Below, piece after piece: positions 1 through 8,298 of a DNA stretch of 13,053 nucleotides (positions within the stretch are counted from its first letter, which is position 1; each line of letters opens with the position of its first letter). Location: contig MSXO01000078.1 of the NCBI GenBank assembly GCA_002083615.1, positions 1-13,053 of the forward strand, read 5' to 3'. Made by a program: the position numbers and the translations under genes. Below the pieces are notes generated by a model, which saw only the letters and a program-made list of their open reading frames with translations, made no database searches and was not told where the DNA came from. The stretch is from Proteobacteria bacterium ST_bin11 (GTDB taxonomy: Bacteria > Pseudomonadota > Gammaproteobacteria > Methylococcales > Methylomonadaceae).

Positions 1-66
1 AGGTGAGGATCCGGACATAGGAAGTTGATTTTTTTTTCTTTGTACGAAAGGACTTCTTCTTCTTCT
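1..66. promoter_or_regulatory. Spacer downstream of the reductase gene, possible promoter of an off-window gene
   Basis: This short stretch follows the reductase stop codon on the minus strand. It holds a run of nine T at 29-37 and a CTT/TTC-rich segment at about 53-66. The same kind of A/T run sits in front of every complete gene in the window, so this may be the upstream region of a further minus-strand gene to the left. No coding sequence is recognisable here. Confidence 0.35.
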
Positions 67-2127
67 TTAGTTTGACAACTGACAGCGATCTCCTTCGCAA
101 AACTCGTAGTGTTTTGGCTCTGTGTTCGATAGAGAGCTATTCCATTGAATTGGTCGAAGAGTTGAAGATCTTTGCCTGTAGACGTTTTCATCTATTTCCT
201 CGTAGGGCATTTGAGGATAGACCTTTGGAAGATTGGGCAAGAAGCTGATGCCCTTCAATTGATACTGGTGGTAGTCAAGTGCTTTGGTAAGAAGTTCTGG
301 ACCTTCAGTCTCTGGGTTGAAGGTTACAGTGCAGCTTACTGAGTTGTCCGCCCAGTTACGCTGGAGAAAACTTGCAAGCGATAGCTGTTCCCAGACTGAA
401 AGATCAGACGAACGCTTGGCTCCCGAATCAATGGGAAACTCAACGACTAGAGTCTTTTCACTTTCAACCGCAGGTTCAATGTGGTAGCCTGCTAAGCGGA
501 GAGGTGTGACCAAAGGGGAATTGGCGGGCAGACGAACGCGACGAATGTAGTGGGTGCTAATGGGGTAGTGCATACCTGGTGTTGCGCCAGCAAGAAGGCT
601 GACCGTTCCAGAGGGTTTGACGCTGGTGATTTTGATTGACTCTGGTACGCCAAAGTTCTCGGATAGTCGTTGATCTTCGCGACGAAGATGAGCGTAGCCG
701 TTTGTGCACCATCGACGTAGCTCTTCTATACCATGCTTCTCGATGAACTGAGCAATGCCGCTCATCGACGTTCCAACGCGACGGTTGCGCATCATTACGG
801 CATTCGATTCTGGCCAGCGCGTAGGGCCAAGCGTCACTGTCTTTGCGTAGAGAAAGGCAAGTTCGAGTGTACGCATAAAGTCTTGTTGGCTTGAATGACG
901 AGCGGGAAATGTCTCGACGAGACAGCAAAGTTCAAAACTTTCAAGTGTTTGTTCGACGCATGGATTGGAACCAAGAGCTCGATGATCCTTGCCGTCAGCT
1001 GCATCGATCATACGCGAATAGTCGCGCATGTTGTCGAGCCAAACGAGGCCAGGTTCACCGTTGTTGAAGATTCTATCGACGATAGGACGATAGTTCATGC
1101 CAAGACTTGCAGTCACCGAGTTGTTCGACGTCCATCCGTAGGAAGCTCTCTGGGGATTGAGCTCGTAGTTCTTCAGATTGAGAAACTCTTCGGAACTCGG
1201 CGGTCCAAAGGCGATTTCAGCGGTGCGTCGAACATTACCACTAACGATACAACGCCCAATCATGTTCATGATGTCTACGATGGCGGTAACACCCATCGTT
1301 CCACCTCGACGTGCTTCAAGTACCTGCTCGACGGTGGTGAGCAATTCGTGGAGGGGCTCAGGTCCTCCGGAAAGACCGCCAAATCCTCGAATGATCTGTC
1401 CGGCTGGTCGAACAAGTTCAAAGTTGAAGATTGGACGGGCAGCGTTGTAGAAGTAGTGCTTGAGTAGAAGTTCCAGAGAGTGTACCCAGCCTTCTCGAGA
1501 ATCCGGAACAACGTACTCGATGGTGGCGATGTTTGCTTCGGACTTGGAAGGAATGTGGAGAGCGTTGGCGCCAAGAGTATCAAAGCCAACGCCAACGCCA
1601 AGCATTGAAGCGTCCATGAGAAAGGTGAATGGCTTGATGGGGTCCTCCGCGAGATCGCGTGTACTCGTAAAAGCGCAGTTATTCAAAGCGGCGTAGAGAT
1701 GGCGTTCTTCTGTCAGAGGAGAACCCATTGCCCAGAGACCTCGGCCTGGAGGAACAAACTTCAACTCGAAGATACGATCGTACATTTCTTGAGCAGTGTC
1801 CATAACGTTGGCGTTATGCCATGGCAGCGCTTGAGATTGAAGCCAACGCTGCTGTAGACGAAATGTGCCATTGACGACGCGTTCAACAGTTTCGTGCCAT
1901 TGTTCGTCGCCGCTACCATCTTCCTTTTGACGAGAATAGGTCCTTCGGTAGACAAGCTCTCCAAGACCCTGGAAGCCAAAAGGAGACTCCCTGTGTTGGT
2001 ACCTTGCGACAAAGTCCTTTGGAAGTGCAAAGACCTTGGCAGAGGAATCGCCATTTGTGGTCGACGATCGACTAAGAAAACGCAGAGTCTGAGCTCCTCC
2101 TTTTTTCAATTGGCCGAGAAGTGCCAT
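67..2127 (-). CDS. Adenosylcobalamin-dependent ribonucleoside-triphosphate reductase (class II RNR)
   Basis: This 686-residue protein should reduce NTPs to dNTPs using a 5'-deoxyadenosyl radical from coenzyme B12. It matches the monomeric RTPR family typified by the 739-residue Lactobacillus leichmannii enzyme. Visible landmarks: NNCAFTS (C151, equivalent to C119), GVGVGFD at 177-183, VPDSREGW at 207-214, SGNVRRTAEIAFG at 296-308, NPCVE (C390, the thiyl-radical cysteine, with E392), C401 (equivalent to C419, at the same spacing of 11), VKPSGTVSLLAG at 503-514, and a C-terminal C677-x4-C682 pair for thiol exchange with a thioredoxin-like reductant. All five catalytic or redox cysteines are present, so the enzyme looks functional. 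It is about 50 residues shorter than the Lactobacillus protein, mostly between C151 and C390, and has a longer N-terminus. An extra C402 lies next to C401. The ATG has A at -3 and G at +4; the stop is TAA. Confidence 0.95.
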   Translation of the reverse strand: MALLGQLKKGGAQTLRFLSRSSTTNGDSSAKVFALPKDFVARYQHRESPFGFQGLGELVYRRTYSRQKEDGSGDEQWHETVERVVNGTFRLQQRWLQSQALPWHNANVMDTAQEMYDRIFELKFVPPGRGLWAMGSPLTEERHLYAALNNCAFTSTRDLAEDPIKPFTFLMDASMLGVGVGFDTLGANALHIPSKSEANIATIEYVVPDSREGWVHSLELLLKHYFYNAARPIFNFELVRPAGQIIRGFGGLSGGPEPLHELLTTVEQVLEARRGGTMGVTAIVDIMNMIGRCIVSGNVRRTAEIAFGPPSSEEFLNLKNYELNPQRASYGWTSNNSVTASLGMNYRPIVDRIFNNGEPGLVWLDNMRDYSRMIDAADGKDHRALGSNPCVEQTLESFELCCLVETFPARHSSQQDFMRTLELAFLYAKTVTLGPTRWPESNAVMMRNRRVGTSMSGIAQFIEKHGIEELRRWCTNGYAHLRREDQRLSENFGVPESIKITSVKPSGTVSLLAGATPGMHYPISTHYIRRVRLPANSPLVTPLRLAGYHIEPAVESEKTLVVEFPIDSGAKRSSDLSVWEQLSLASFLQRNWADNSVSCTVTFNPETEGPELLTKALDYHQYQLKGISFLPNLPKVYPQMPYEEIDENVYRQRSSTLRPIQWNSSLSNTEPKHYEFCEGDRCQLSN

Positions 2128-2226
2128 CTTTCCTTTGTCTTCTGTGTGAACTAAAAGGGGAGAGGCGGGAAAAAACTTTTCTACTGGAAAAAAAAGAAGA
2201 TTTTTAGAAGAGAAAAAAAATTTAAT
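2128..2226 (-). promoter_or_regulatory. Putative promoter/5' UTR of the reductase gene
   Basis: This 99-bp AT-rich spacer carries two runs of eight A (plus strand, 2188-2195 and 2213-2220) around an exact mirror-symmetric 15-mer at 2196-2210. The 5' leader next to the ATG is purine-rich. The promoter role is inferred from position and from similar spacers in front of the other genes; no defined consensus was identified. Confidence 0.4.
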
Positions 2227-4515
2227 TCAATGGTTGCTGAGATTAAGACGTCTCAGACGTGCTTGAAGACGAGCGTCCTTGTCGAATTCTTCGCTGGGTC
2301 GTTGTCTTAGTGGTGCATTTGTTCTTGCCGCCTTGGAAACTTGATCGAGGACGTTCTCGTCGAGAGAGAATTCAGGACGCGGACGTTGGAGAGGATTTCG
2401 AGGTGGAGAACTCGGAGCGGTTGTGTCGTAAGAACTAGCTGCTCTACCACTGTCGTCGTCGCTGACTTGAGATGTTGAGGCTGATTCAACGAACGCTTGA
2501 TACTTTGCCTCTTGGAATTGATCTTTGACCTGATGATCGACGTTGTTTACCATCAGACTGTAGAGCGGAAAGAGTGCTCTAGAGAACTTGTCGTTGAGAA
2601 GACTGAGAAGATCGTCGAGTTGCTGTGTCTCAAGCGTCGGCGTCTTTTCCTTGATGCGCACGTCCAAGCACATGAGCTTGTTGTATGGAGCAGCCGCGAG
2701 TTTTTCCGCGAGAGAACTTCCGTCGGCTTCTCGCTCCAGAGCTTGCATAGGCAAGAGAACGTGTAGTTCTTCGAGACGTCCGGATTCCTGAGCTTGAACA
2801 AATTTTTCGAGCCATTGAAATCGATTGTTGCCTGTGTTCACTGCATTCAACTCAAGATAGCGAATGGCTGATAGATTTCCGATGAAGCTGGGGATTTCAA
2901 AGTGTCCGTTGCTGTCGTCGTTCACATCAACAGACGACGACGATGAAGCCGCCGAAACTTGTGAAGCAGGAGATTTCCAAAGATTGGCGTTGAAGATCGA
3001 TGGACCGAGACGAAGGTATTCAAGCTTGCTGAGATTCAGACCGGGTTGACCGAGAATTGAATCGTAGAATCCTTCGACCGTTGAATGGATGCGAAAGTCG
3101 AGAGAAGTAATGGAGTTCGTGGTTTTTGTGACGTCGATGGGGAACATTCTCTCCATAAACGTCCTAAGCACTTCGACGTTAACGACGGTGATGCCTTCGT
3201 TGAAGATGACGCTATTGAGCGTTGAGATCAGTGTGAGTGTGGTGATGAGTGGATCAATGTATCTTTTGTACGTGTCCACGGAGAAGATAGTGCGCACCGA
3301 CTTTCCTGGACTTGTGAACTCGATGCACTTTAGGTTTTCAGCGAAGAGTAGCGAGTTGAAGACAATGTTGAACCAAAGCTTTGCGCGCAACTGTGAATAG
3401 CCCGCGCCTTCACGAAGTTCCACGCCATTGTCGTCGACGTCGACGTTGATCGTGATCTTTTCGAGGGTTTTTCGTGAGATGTGAGCCAACGCCATGTAGC
3501 TATAGTACACGGACTCTTGAGTTTTCGAATCGTTGTTGGTCGCTTGAAACTCTGGCAAATGAATGACCAGATGTTTGCGTGGATCATCGGTTCTCGTCAG
3601 GATCTCGTCGATTGTGCGAACACACTTTGCTCGACTTTGCAAGAGCTCAAGACGAGCAGCGCTTTTGTTGAGATCTCCGTTCAACACACCGACATCTCGA
3701 GCTTCGTGTGCGTAAGCCAGGATAATAGGGAGATCTGCAGACGACGTGGGGAACTCCGCTGAACCAACAATGGTTTTTCCAGCGAATTCAATGAATTCCT
3801 GGATGTTGTCGACGCCACCGACAAGATGTTGAAAAGCTTCGACGTTGGAAACAACTTCCTGGTCGAACTTTGGTGCTTTGTAGCGAATGCCAATGCTCTC
3901 CTCTGCGACGAATTCGCTTGTTGTCGTCGATTCGTTGCTTCCGTCTTCTTCATCGTCGTCTTCAACCTGATCGAGAATCTCAAGGCCGTTGAGAATCCCT
4001 TTGAACGCGTCGTTTAGACTGATGTTTTGCAAGATGTTCATGAAGCCGGCGTAAAAAACAGCTTCTTGGCGTTGCATGCGCTCCTTTGCTTGAGCTTGCG
4101 ACGCTTTGAGTCGTTTAATCCTACGACTTTCTGCGAACGTCTTGGGTTTGTCGGATCCTTGACTTTCCGCAGGCTCGTCGATGGGGATGTCAAGGTTGGA
4201 GAGTTGAGTTCGCTTGCACAGCTGAAGAACAAATCCTTCGGGTGTTCTAGGGACACCATCGTAGGTGCTGAGGCGATCACGAAGGTATTCTGGCTCTCCG
4301 GAGGCTATTGAATCATAGCTTCCGAACAGCGTGTCGATGAATTGCTCATACTGTGCTAGTGTGTAGTTGTCCACCATAAACGAGAGGGTCTTCTTGCCAA
4401 AGACCGTACCATCGTTGTAGGCGTCGACGATGTCTCGGGGAATTTTCACTTCCCCGTTGACGATGAACGTTGCCATCGCGTCGATTGAATCCATTAGAAT
4501 CTTTGATCGAGCCAT
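2227..4515 (-). CDS. Uncharacterised 762-aa protein with LRR-like repeats
   Basis: I do not recognise a named family. An N-terminal region (1-110) is followed by a basic, probably helical stretch at 130-150 (RRIKRLKASQ onward) and an acidic patch at 185-191 (EDDDEED). From about 340 to 660 there are hydrophobic repeats of leucine-rich or other solenoid type: KTLEKITI at 349-356, ITSLDF at 469-474, LSKLEYLRL at 495-503, FIGNLSAIRYLEL at 544-556 and RLEELHVLL at 580-588. A serine/acidic insert (about 518-537) interrupts this repeat region. The tail from about 678 is disordered-looking, with SPPRNPLQRPRPEF at 703-716 and a basic C-terminus. No signal peptide or membrane segment is evident. It leads a block of four similar large genes on the same strand. 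The ATG (A at -3, G at +4) follows a GAA-rich leader. An interaction scaffold is inferred, not shown. Confidence 0.88.
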   Translation of the reverse strand: MARSKILMDSIDAMATFIVNGEVKIPRDIVDAYNDGTVFGKKTLSFMVDNYTLAQYEQFIDTLFGSYDSIASGEPEYLRDRLSTYDGVPRTPEGFVLQLCKRTQLSNLDIPIDEPAESQGSDKPKTFAESRRIKRLKASQAQAKERMQRQEAVFYAGFMNILQNISLNDAFKGILNGLEILDQVEDDDEEDGSNESTTTSEFVAEESIGIRYKAPKFDQEVVSNVEAFQHLVGGVDNIQEFIEFAGKTIVGSAEFPTSSADLPIILAYAHEARDVGVLNGDLNKSAARLELLQSRAKCVRTIDEILTRTDDPRKHLVIHLPEFQATNNDSKTQESVYYSYMALAHISRKTLEKITINVDVDDNGVELREGAGYSQLRAKLWFNIVFNSLLFAENLKCIEFTSPGKSVRTIFSVDTYKRYIDPLITTLTLISTLNSVIFNEGITVVNVEVLRTFMERMFPIDVTKTTNSITSLDFRIHSTVEGFYDSILGQPGLNLSKLEYLRLGPSIFNANLWKSPASQVSAASSSSSVDVNDDSNGHFEIPSFIGNLSAIRYLELNAVNTGNNRFQWLEKFVQAQESGRLEELHVLLPMQALEREADGSSLAEKLAAAPYNKLMCLDVRIKEKTPTLETQQLDDLLSLLNDKFSRALFPLYSLMVNNVDHQVKDQFQEAKYQAFVESASTSQVSDDDSGRAASSYDTTAPSSPPRNPLQRPRPEFSLDENVLDQVSKAARTNAPLRQRPSEEFDKDARLQARLRRLNLSNH

Positions 4516-4643
4516 TTTCTTCTTCTTCTCGAAGGGGGTATGCTCTCTGTTCTTCGGACAAACAAAAGGGAAAATTTCACTTTTTTTTTCAATGTTTAGT
4601 TTTTTGAGTGGTGGCGTGCTTCAGTGAATTGAATGAACGACGT
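4516..4643 (-). promoter_or_regulatory. Putative promoter/5' UTR of the 762-aa gene
   Basis: This 128-bp spacer has a run of nine T on the plus strand (4581-4589), which reads as A9 on the sense strand about 66-74 bp before the ATG. A purine-rich GAA leader lies immediately before the start codon. Promoter function is inferred from position. Confidence 0.4.
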
Positions 4644-6104
4644 TCAACAGGAATAGTTGACCGAGAATTGAAGTTTGTCTTTGATCCCTTCAATGTTCTT
4701 TTGGACGGTCGCGCTGGATTCCACAGAATCGAACGATGCTCTGCCAAGACAGAGATCAACGAACTTTGTCTTGGTGTTCTTTTCCTGGAGAAGAGCGAAA
4801 ATACGACCGATCAATGTTGTTGCGGATTGACTCGACCATGCGTTCGATTCGACGACGGTAAGACGTTCTAGCCTTGCGTGCGTGCACAGCGAAAGAACGA
4901 TGTTCGTGTGAACTTCTTCAAGAGATTCGAACTGAAGTTCTGCGCGTCGCAGCATACGGGCATTGTCGATGATGTTGCCAATCCAAGCTAGGTCGATGTT
5001 ACTTGCTGGCGACGGCGGCGCTCGAACAAAGTCGAGACGAAGACTTTGCAGTTTCTTCGTAAGTAAGCACTTGAACACACCTTCGATGTTATGATCGGAA
5101 ACGGTTTGAACGATAGATGAAAGTTCGAGCTTGGAGATACCTTCTGCCACATCGTCCTTGAACTGAGTGTAGTTTTCAAGGGTTTCCGGGTTAGTCCAAT
5201 CGATGAATACTGGAAAAACGTTTGCCAGCGACAAAGTACGAAAATTTCTGTAGCCCATAAACGCCAGAGAATCGCCAACAAATTTCAGGCAAGTCGGAGA
5301 GTCAGTTGTGTTTTTGAAGGCGATATTAGAAACTCTTAGTTCTGTTCCGTGGAGAAGTCCGACGTTTGTGATGAGAAGTCTGTTTTTCGACGTGTAGGGT
5401 TTGTCAACGTCAAAGTTGTTAACATTTTTCAAATCGATAATGAGAAAATCCACCAAAGTATTTCGAGCTTTTTTGTTGATTGCGATCATAACTGAGAACA
5501 TGTAGCTCACTTGAAAAGATGAAGTTGCCAGTGTGTTCTCTACGTGAAATGTGGACATTGTTGTTGATTTACTTTGCAGAGCAAGTTGTTCATCCACAAC
5601 ATTGGGAAACCTTAACAATTCGCCGAGAAGTTTTGTTCGCACGGGATAGTTCAATGCACCAACAATGGCGAGATAATCTTTGGGATTCATCTTTTGACCT
5701 TTTGTGGCTTTTCGAATTGCTTTGGCGATAGGCTTAAACTCCTGGCTTTGTCCACCGGGATTGCCCATAGTATACGCTATGCTGCCAAATCTTTGTTGAA
5801 GTGTGAGTTGCTGCTGTTTCTTTTCTTTGACGAGCACTTGAGTTTCGAGAGCTTTTCGTGAAAGCGGGTAGGAACTCAACGTCAACGATGATGAAGATGA
5901 TGAAGAAGACGAAGACGACGACGATGAAGAAGACGGTGATGAAGATGATGAAGAAGAAGACGAAGACGAAAACGACGGTGGTGGTGCAGCTTGTGTTTTG
6001 ACGATCACCACTGGGGAAGTACTAAAAACTTCCTTTCTCACATTTGCATCTTCGTTGTTGTCGTCATCTGAAACGATTGTTAGATCGAACAGGTTTCTGC
6101 TCAT
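4644..6104 (-). CDS. Uncharacterised 486-aa protein with long polyserine tract and LRR-like repeats
   Basis: I do not recognise a named family. The frame stays open upstream to a GTG at 6131, but the first ATG is at 6104 (MSRNLFDLTIV) with A at -3, so I start there. Residues 11-40 are acidic then hydrophobic; 41-43 are prolines; 46-56 are eleven serines, P57, then 58-73 are sixteen serines. All 27 codons are TCG, TCT or TCA, pointing to repeat expansion. A Q/K-rich linker (94-105) follows. From about 245 the chain has solenoid-like strands: FRTLSL at 288-293, ISKLELSS at 323-330, KLQSLRLDF at 351-359, RMLRRAEL at 383-390 and RLERLTVV at 411-418. The order of these elements, including an IGN motif between two strands, resembles the C-terminal half of the 762-aa neighbour. 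Likely a shorter relative of that protein; function unknown. Confidence 0.87.
   Translation of the reverse strand: MSRNLFDLTIVSDDDNNEDANVRKEVFSTSPVVIVKTQAAPPPSFSSSSSSSSSSSPSSSSSSSSSSSSSSSSLTLSSYPLSRKALETQVLVKEKKQQQLTLQQRFGSIAYTMGNPGGQSQEFKPIAKAIRKATKGQKMNPKDYLAIVGALNYPVRTKLLGELLRFPNVVDEQLALQSKSTTMSTFHVENTLATSSFQVSYMFSVMIAINKKARNTLVDFLIIDLKNVNNFDVDKPYTSKNRLLITNVGLLHGTELRVSNIAFKNTTDSPTCLKFVGDSLAFMGYRNFRTLSLANVFPVFIDWTNPETLENYTQFKDDVAEGISKLELSSIVQTVSDHNIEGVFKCLLTKKLQSLRLDFVRAPPSPASNIDLAWIGNIIDNARMLRRAELQFESLEEVHTNIVLSLCTHARLERLTVVESNAWSSQSATTLIGRIFALLQEKNTKTKFVDLCLGRASFDSVESSATVQKNIEGIKDKLQFSVNYSC
5886..5969. repeat. Imperfect tandem duplication inside a (GAN)n/(TCN)n tract
   Basis: Two near-identical segments, 5886-5918 (33 nt) and 5934-5969 (36 nt), lie 48 nt apart. 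They differ by one extra GAA triplet and one A/G substitution. They encode part of the polyserine tract of the 486-aa protein on the minus strand. All differences keep the reading frame. Confidence 0.75.
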
Positions 6105-6204
6105 TTTCACGTTTCTTCTGTTGTCGAACACACTACAGAAAAGAATGGTACTTCATCTTTTTTTTCTAGTTAGTAACGTGAACTTTAATTGCGTACTACT
6201 TCTT
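6105..6204 (-). promoter_or_regulatory. Putative promoter/5' UTR of the polyserine protein gene
   Basis: This 100-bp spacer has T8 on the plus strand at 6158-6165 (A8 on the sense strand, 54-61 bp before the ATG), next to CTAG at 6166-6169. On the sense strand AGTTCACGTTACTAA (plus 6170-6184) resembles AGTTTACGCACTCA in the next spacer (8341-8354). Promoter function is inferred. Confidence 0.4.
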
Positions 6205-8298
6205 TTAGTCATCGTAGTCGTCGTCATCGTCGAGAATTTGTATTGGCGACGAACTTCGGTGTTCATCTTGCGAAGTTTCAAGATTGTCAAAGTTGTCGAT
6301 GGAAGCGTCGTCGTCTGCTTCCCGGTAGGTTTCAAGACGTTCAAGTAGTTTGTTTTGAATGCCGTTGAATGCTTGCCTGCCGGAATTTTCAACGACGGTG
6401 AAGAGCTCGAGATTCTTCTTTGACAAGACAATTCTTTCGTCGACGAGAGAGGGTTGCAGTTTTTCCTCGGCTCTCGGAGTCAGTACGACAAATGATCGAA
6501 GAGTGTCTCTGTTGAGTAGAGCAAGTAGGTACTCAAGGTTGTTCCTACAGCTGAACTGTGTTGATGAAGAAGAGGAGGAGGACGACGAAGACGACGACGA
6601 AGAAGCTTCGTTTTCACTGTCTACATCCCAAGCGATATCGACATCGCTCTCTGTGTTAGCCGAGTAGACTTCAAACGGAATGAAGCTTCGAGAGAGTGTT
6701 TTGTCGACGGAAGCCTGTGTTGGAAGGCTGTCGAAGAGAACACCTTTTGAATCGATGATCTCGACGCTTCGAAGAAAGTTTCCGCTGCCTTCTCCAGTTC
6801 TTCCCGTCTCCATGAGTCGCAGAGCATCGTAGAAGTTCTTCTGTGTAACGCTGTTGGATAGACGAACAACGAGGTTTTGAAGAGGAACGCCGTGCGACAA
6901 GAGAGTGCCAAGCCACAGCATTGTCTTTGCCTGAGACGCTGCGATGGTCAAAGCGTGTTGAAACTCGAGGAGGTTGAACGTCTCTTCGGTTGGCGAAGAA
7001 AATTCCGTGAAGAAGTCGTCGTTGATTTTCGCGTGGTTCGTTGCCAGTGTAAGCGAAAGGTTTTGCATGACGCGCGTGTCCTTTGAATCGCCGAAGAACT
7101 CCTGTGGCTTTGTCCTCTTGTCGGACATGCATTCGAAGAAGGCGCGAAAGTCAGAGTGTTCGACGATGGCGGCTTTGTCGACGTGAATACGAAAGGATCG
7201 GACGTTCTGGGAATAGACGCTTCCACCAACAATGCTGGCGAGATGACGAAGGTTCGATCCGGCTTTGAAGATCATGGTGATCGTGTGAAGATGCTCGAGT
7301 ATGGTGGAAGCTCGGCGAATGGCGCTGATGTAGTTGAACTTGAGTTCGGGTCCAATGTGCACCTTGATTTCCTTGACGTTTGGTGAAGCGGCGGTCAGAA
7401 TGGCAATGAATGGTGCAAATCCACTGTGTAGTTCGAGCGTGTCTTCCTTGGTGTTCGTCAGAGCAACGACAAGCTGTTGCCTAAGACCAATCCATTCTGG
7501 CGTGGGAACGACAAAGGAAAGTTTCTCTAGAGCAACTTCAACGCCACTTTGCCTGGCGATGCGAACGAACTTCTCCGCGTGCTTGTACAGAAGTTTTTCT
7601 TCGTCGGTTCTGATGTCAACGGGCATGTAGCCAATGTCGAAGATCAGTGCTTGTAGGGTTGCGCCAGCACCTGCGTCGATATCCCGTCCGTTGATGTTGA
7701 TGCGCTTAAGCTTTTGTTCTTGCTCGTTCACATACCCTTCGAACTCAGAGATTTTACTGTTAACATCTTCGTCGCCATCGTCATCGAAGTCGCTGTCGTA
7801 AAAGTCGTCGCTTGTGCTGCTGCTACTGTTCTCTTTTTCACCTTCGCCGCGCTCTCTTTTCTGCGCTTCCTTGCGTAGTTCAGGGCTGGTGAACTCTGTG
7901 AGTTGTTGGGATTTGAGTGCATCGCCAACTCCTCTCGTGTAGTAGATGGCCTCTCTCGACTTTGGGTAGTTCTTTCGAATTTCCGCCATGTTTTTCCTCA
8001 GGTAAATTCCCCATCGACCCGCAACAGTGTTGGGCACAGAATTCAATCCCTTGTGAAAATCGTTAAATCCTCTGCGAATTTCGTCGGAAATGTGTTTGTC
8101 GCGGCCTTGGTGGAGGAAATGCGTTCGAATGGAAATACCATCTTCGAAGCCTCTGATGTATCGAGGAGACTTCTTCTGTTTTTTGGTGAGTGCTCTGGAA
8201 GATTCTTTCAAGCCAAGATATTTGGTCCAAGCGTCATAACGACGTTTCTCTGTGACGGGAGGGCTCGCAGCTATCTCCTTTTCTGTTGTTGCCGCCAT
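6205..8298 (-). CDS. Uncharacterised 697-aa protein: basic N-terminus, LRR-like repeats, polyserine and acidic tail
   Basis: I do not recognise a named family. Residues 15-150 are basic and contain three similar short motifs: YIRGFEDGI (47-55), IRRGFNDF (74-81) and YTRGVGDAL (120-128). A serine/acidic segment (157-180, with DDDGDED) separates this from a solenoid-like region at about 250-515: NVKEIKVHI (307-315), NVRSFRIHV (365-373), MQNLSLTL (411-418), LQNLVVRL (473-480) and FLRSVEII (508-515). Fourteen serines at 566-579 are followed by LEYLLALL (588-595) and LRSFVV (600-605), and the protein ends in an acidic tail (690-697). It shares the LRSF/VRSF strand motif with the 878-aa neighbour and the overall design with all three block members. 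The ATG has A at -3 and G at +4. No membrane segment is evident. Confidence 0.88.
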   Translation of the reverse strand: MAATTEKEIAASPPVTEKRRYDAWTKYLGLKESSRALTKKQKKSPRYIRGFEDGISIRTHFLHQGRDKHISDEIRRGFNDFHKGLNSVPNTVAGRWGIYLRKNMAEIRKNYPKSREAIYYTRGVGDALKSQQLTEFTSPELRKEAQKRERGEGEKENSSSSTSDDFYDSDFDDDGDEDVNSKISEFEGYVNEQEQKLKRININGRDIDAGAGATLQALIFDIGYMPVDIRTDEEKLLYKHAEKFVRIARQSGVEVALEKLSFVVPTPEWIGLRQQLVVALTNTKEDTLELHSGFAPFIAILTAASPNVKEIKVHIGPELKFNYISAIRRASTILEHLHTITMIFKAGSNLRHLASIVGGSVYSQNVRSFRIHVDKAAIVEHSDFRAFFECMSDKRTKPQEFFGDSKDTRVMQNLSLTLATNHAKINDDFFTEFSSPTEETFNLLEFQHALTIAASQAKTMLWLGTLLSHGVPLQNLVVRLSNSVTQKNFYDALRLMETGRTGEGSGNFLRSVEIIDSKGVLFDSLPTQASVDKTLSRSFIPFEVYSANTESDVDIAWDVDSENEASSSSSSSSSSSSSSTQFSCRNNLEYLLALLNRDTLRSFVVLTPRAEEKLQPSLVDERIVLSKKNLELFTVVENSGRQAFNGIQNKLLERLETYREADDDASIDNFDNLETSQDEHRSSSPIQILDDDDDYDD
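6552..6601. repeat. Short (GAN)n/(TCN)n trinucleotide tract
   Basis: A GA-rich triplet tract on the plus strand encodes fourteen serines (residues 566-579) of the 697-aa protein on the minus strand, all with TCN codons. Read in a plus-strand frame the same bases give an Asp/Glu run. This is the second polyserine tract of the window and suggests recurrent triplet expansion. Confidence 0.65.

Noticed and set aside
895..1467. 190-codon plus-strand frame inside the reductase gene
   Set aside because: It lies wholly antisense to a strongly conserved enzyme, shows no recognisable motif and has no spacer-type upstream region, so it is taken as a shadow frame.
6105..6131. GTG start for the polyserine protein
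   Set aside because: Every other complete gene here uses ATG with A at -3; the ATG at 6104 fits this and leaves a normal leader.
6359..6667. Plus-strand frame with an Asp/Glu run
   Set aside because: The acidic run is the antisense reading of the polyserine tract of the 697-aa gene; no independent support.
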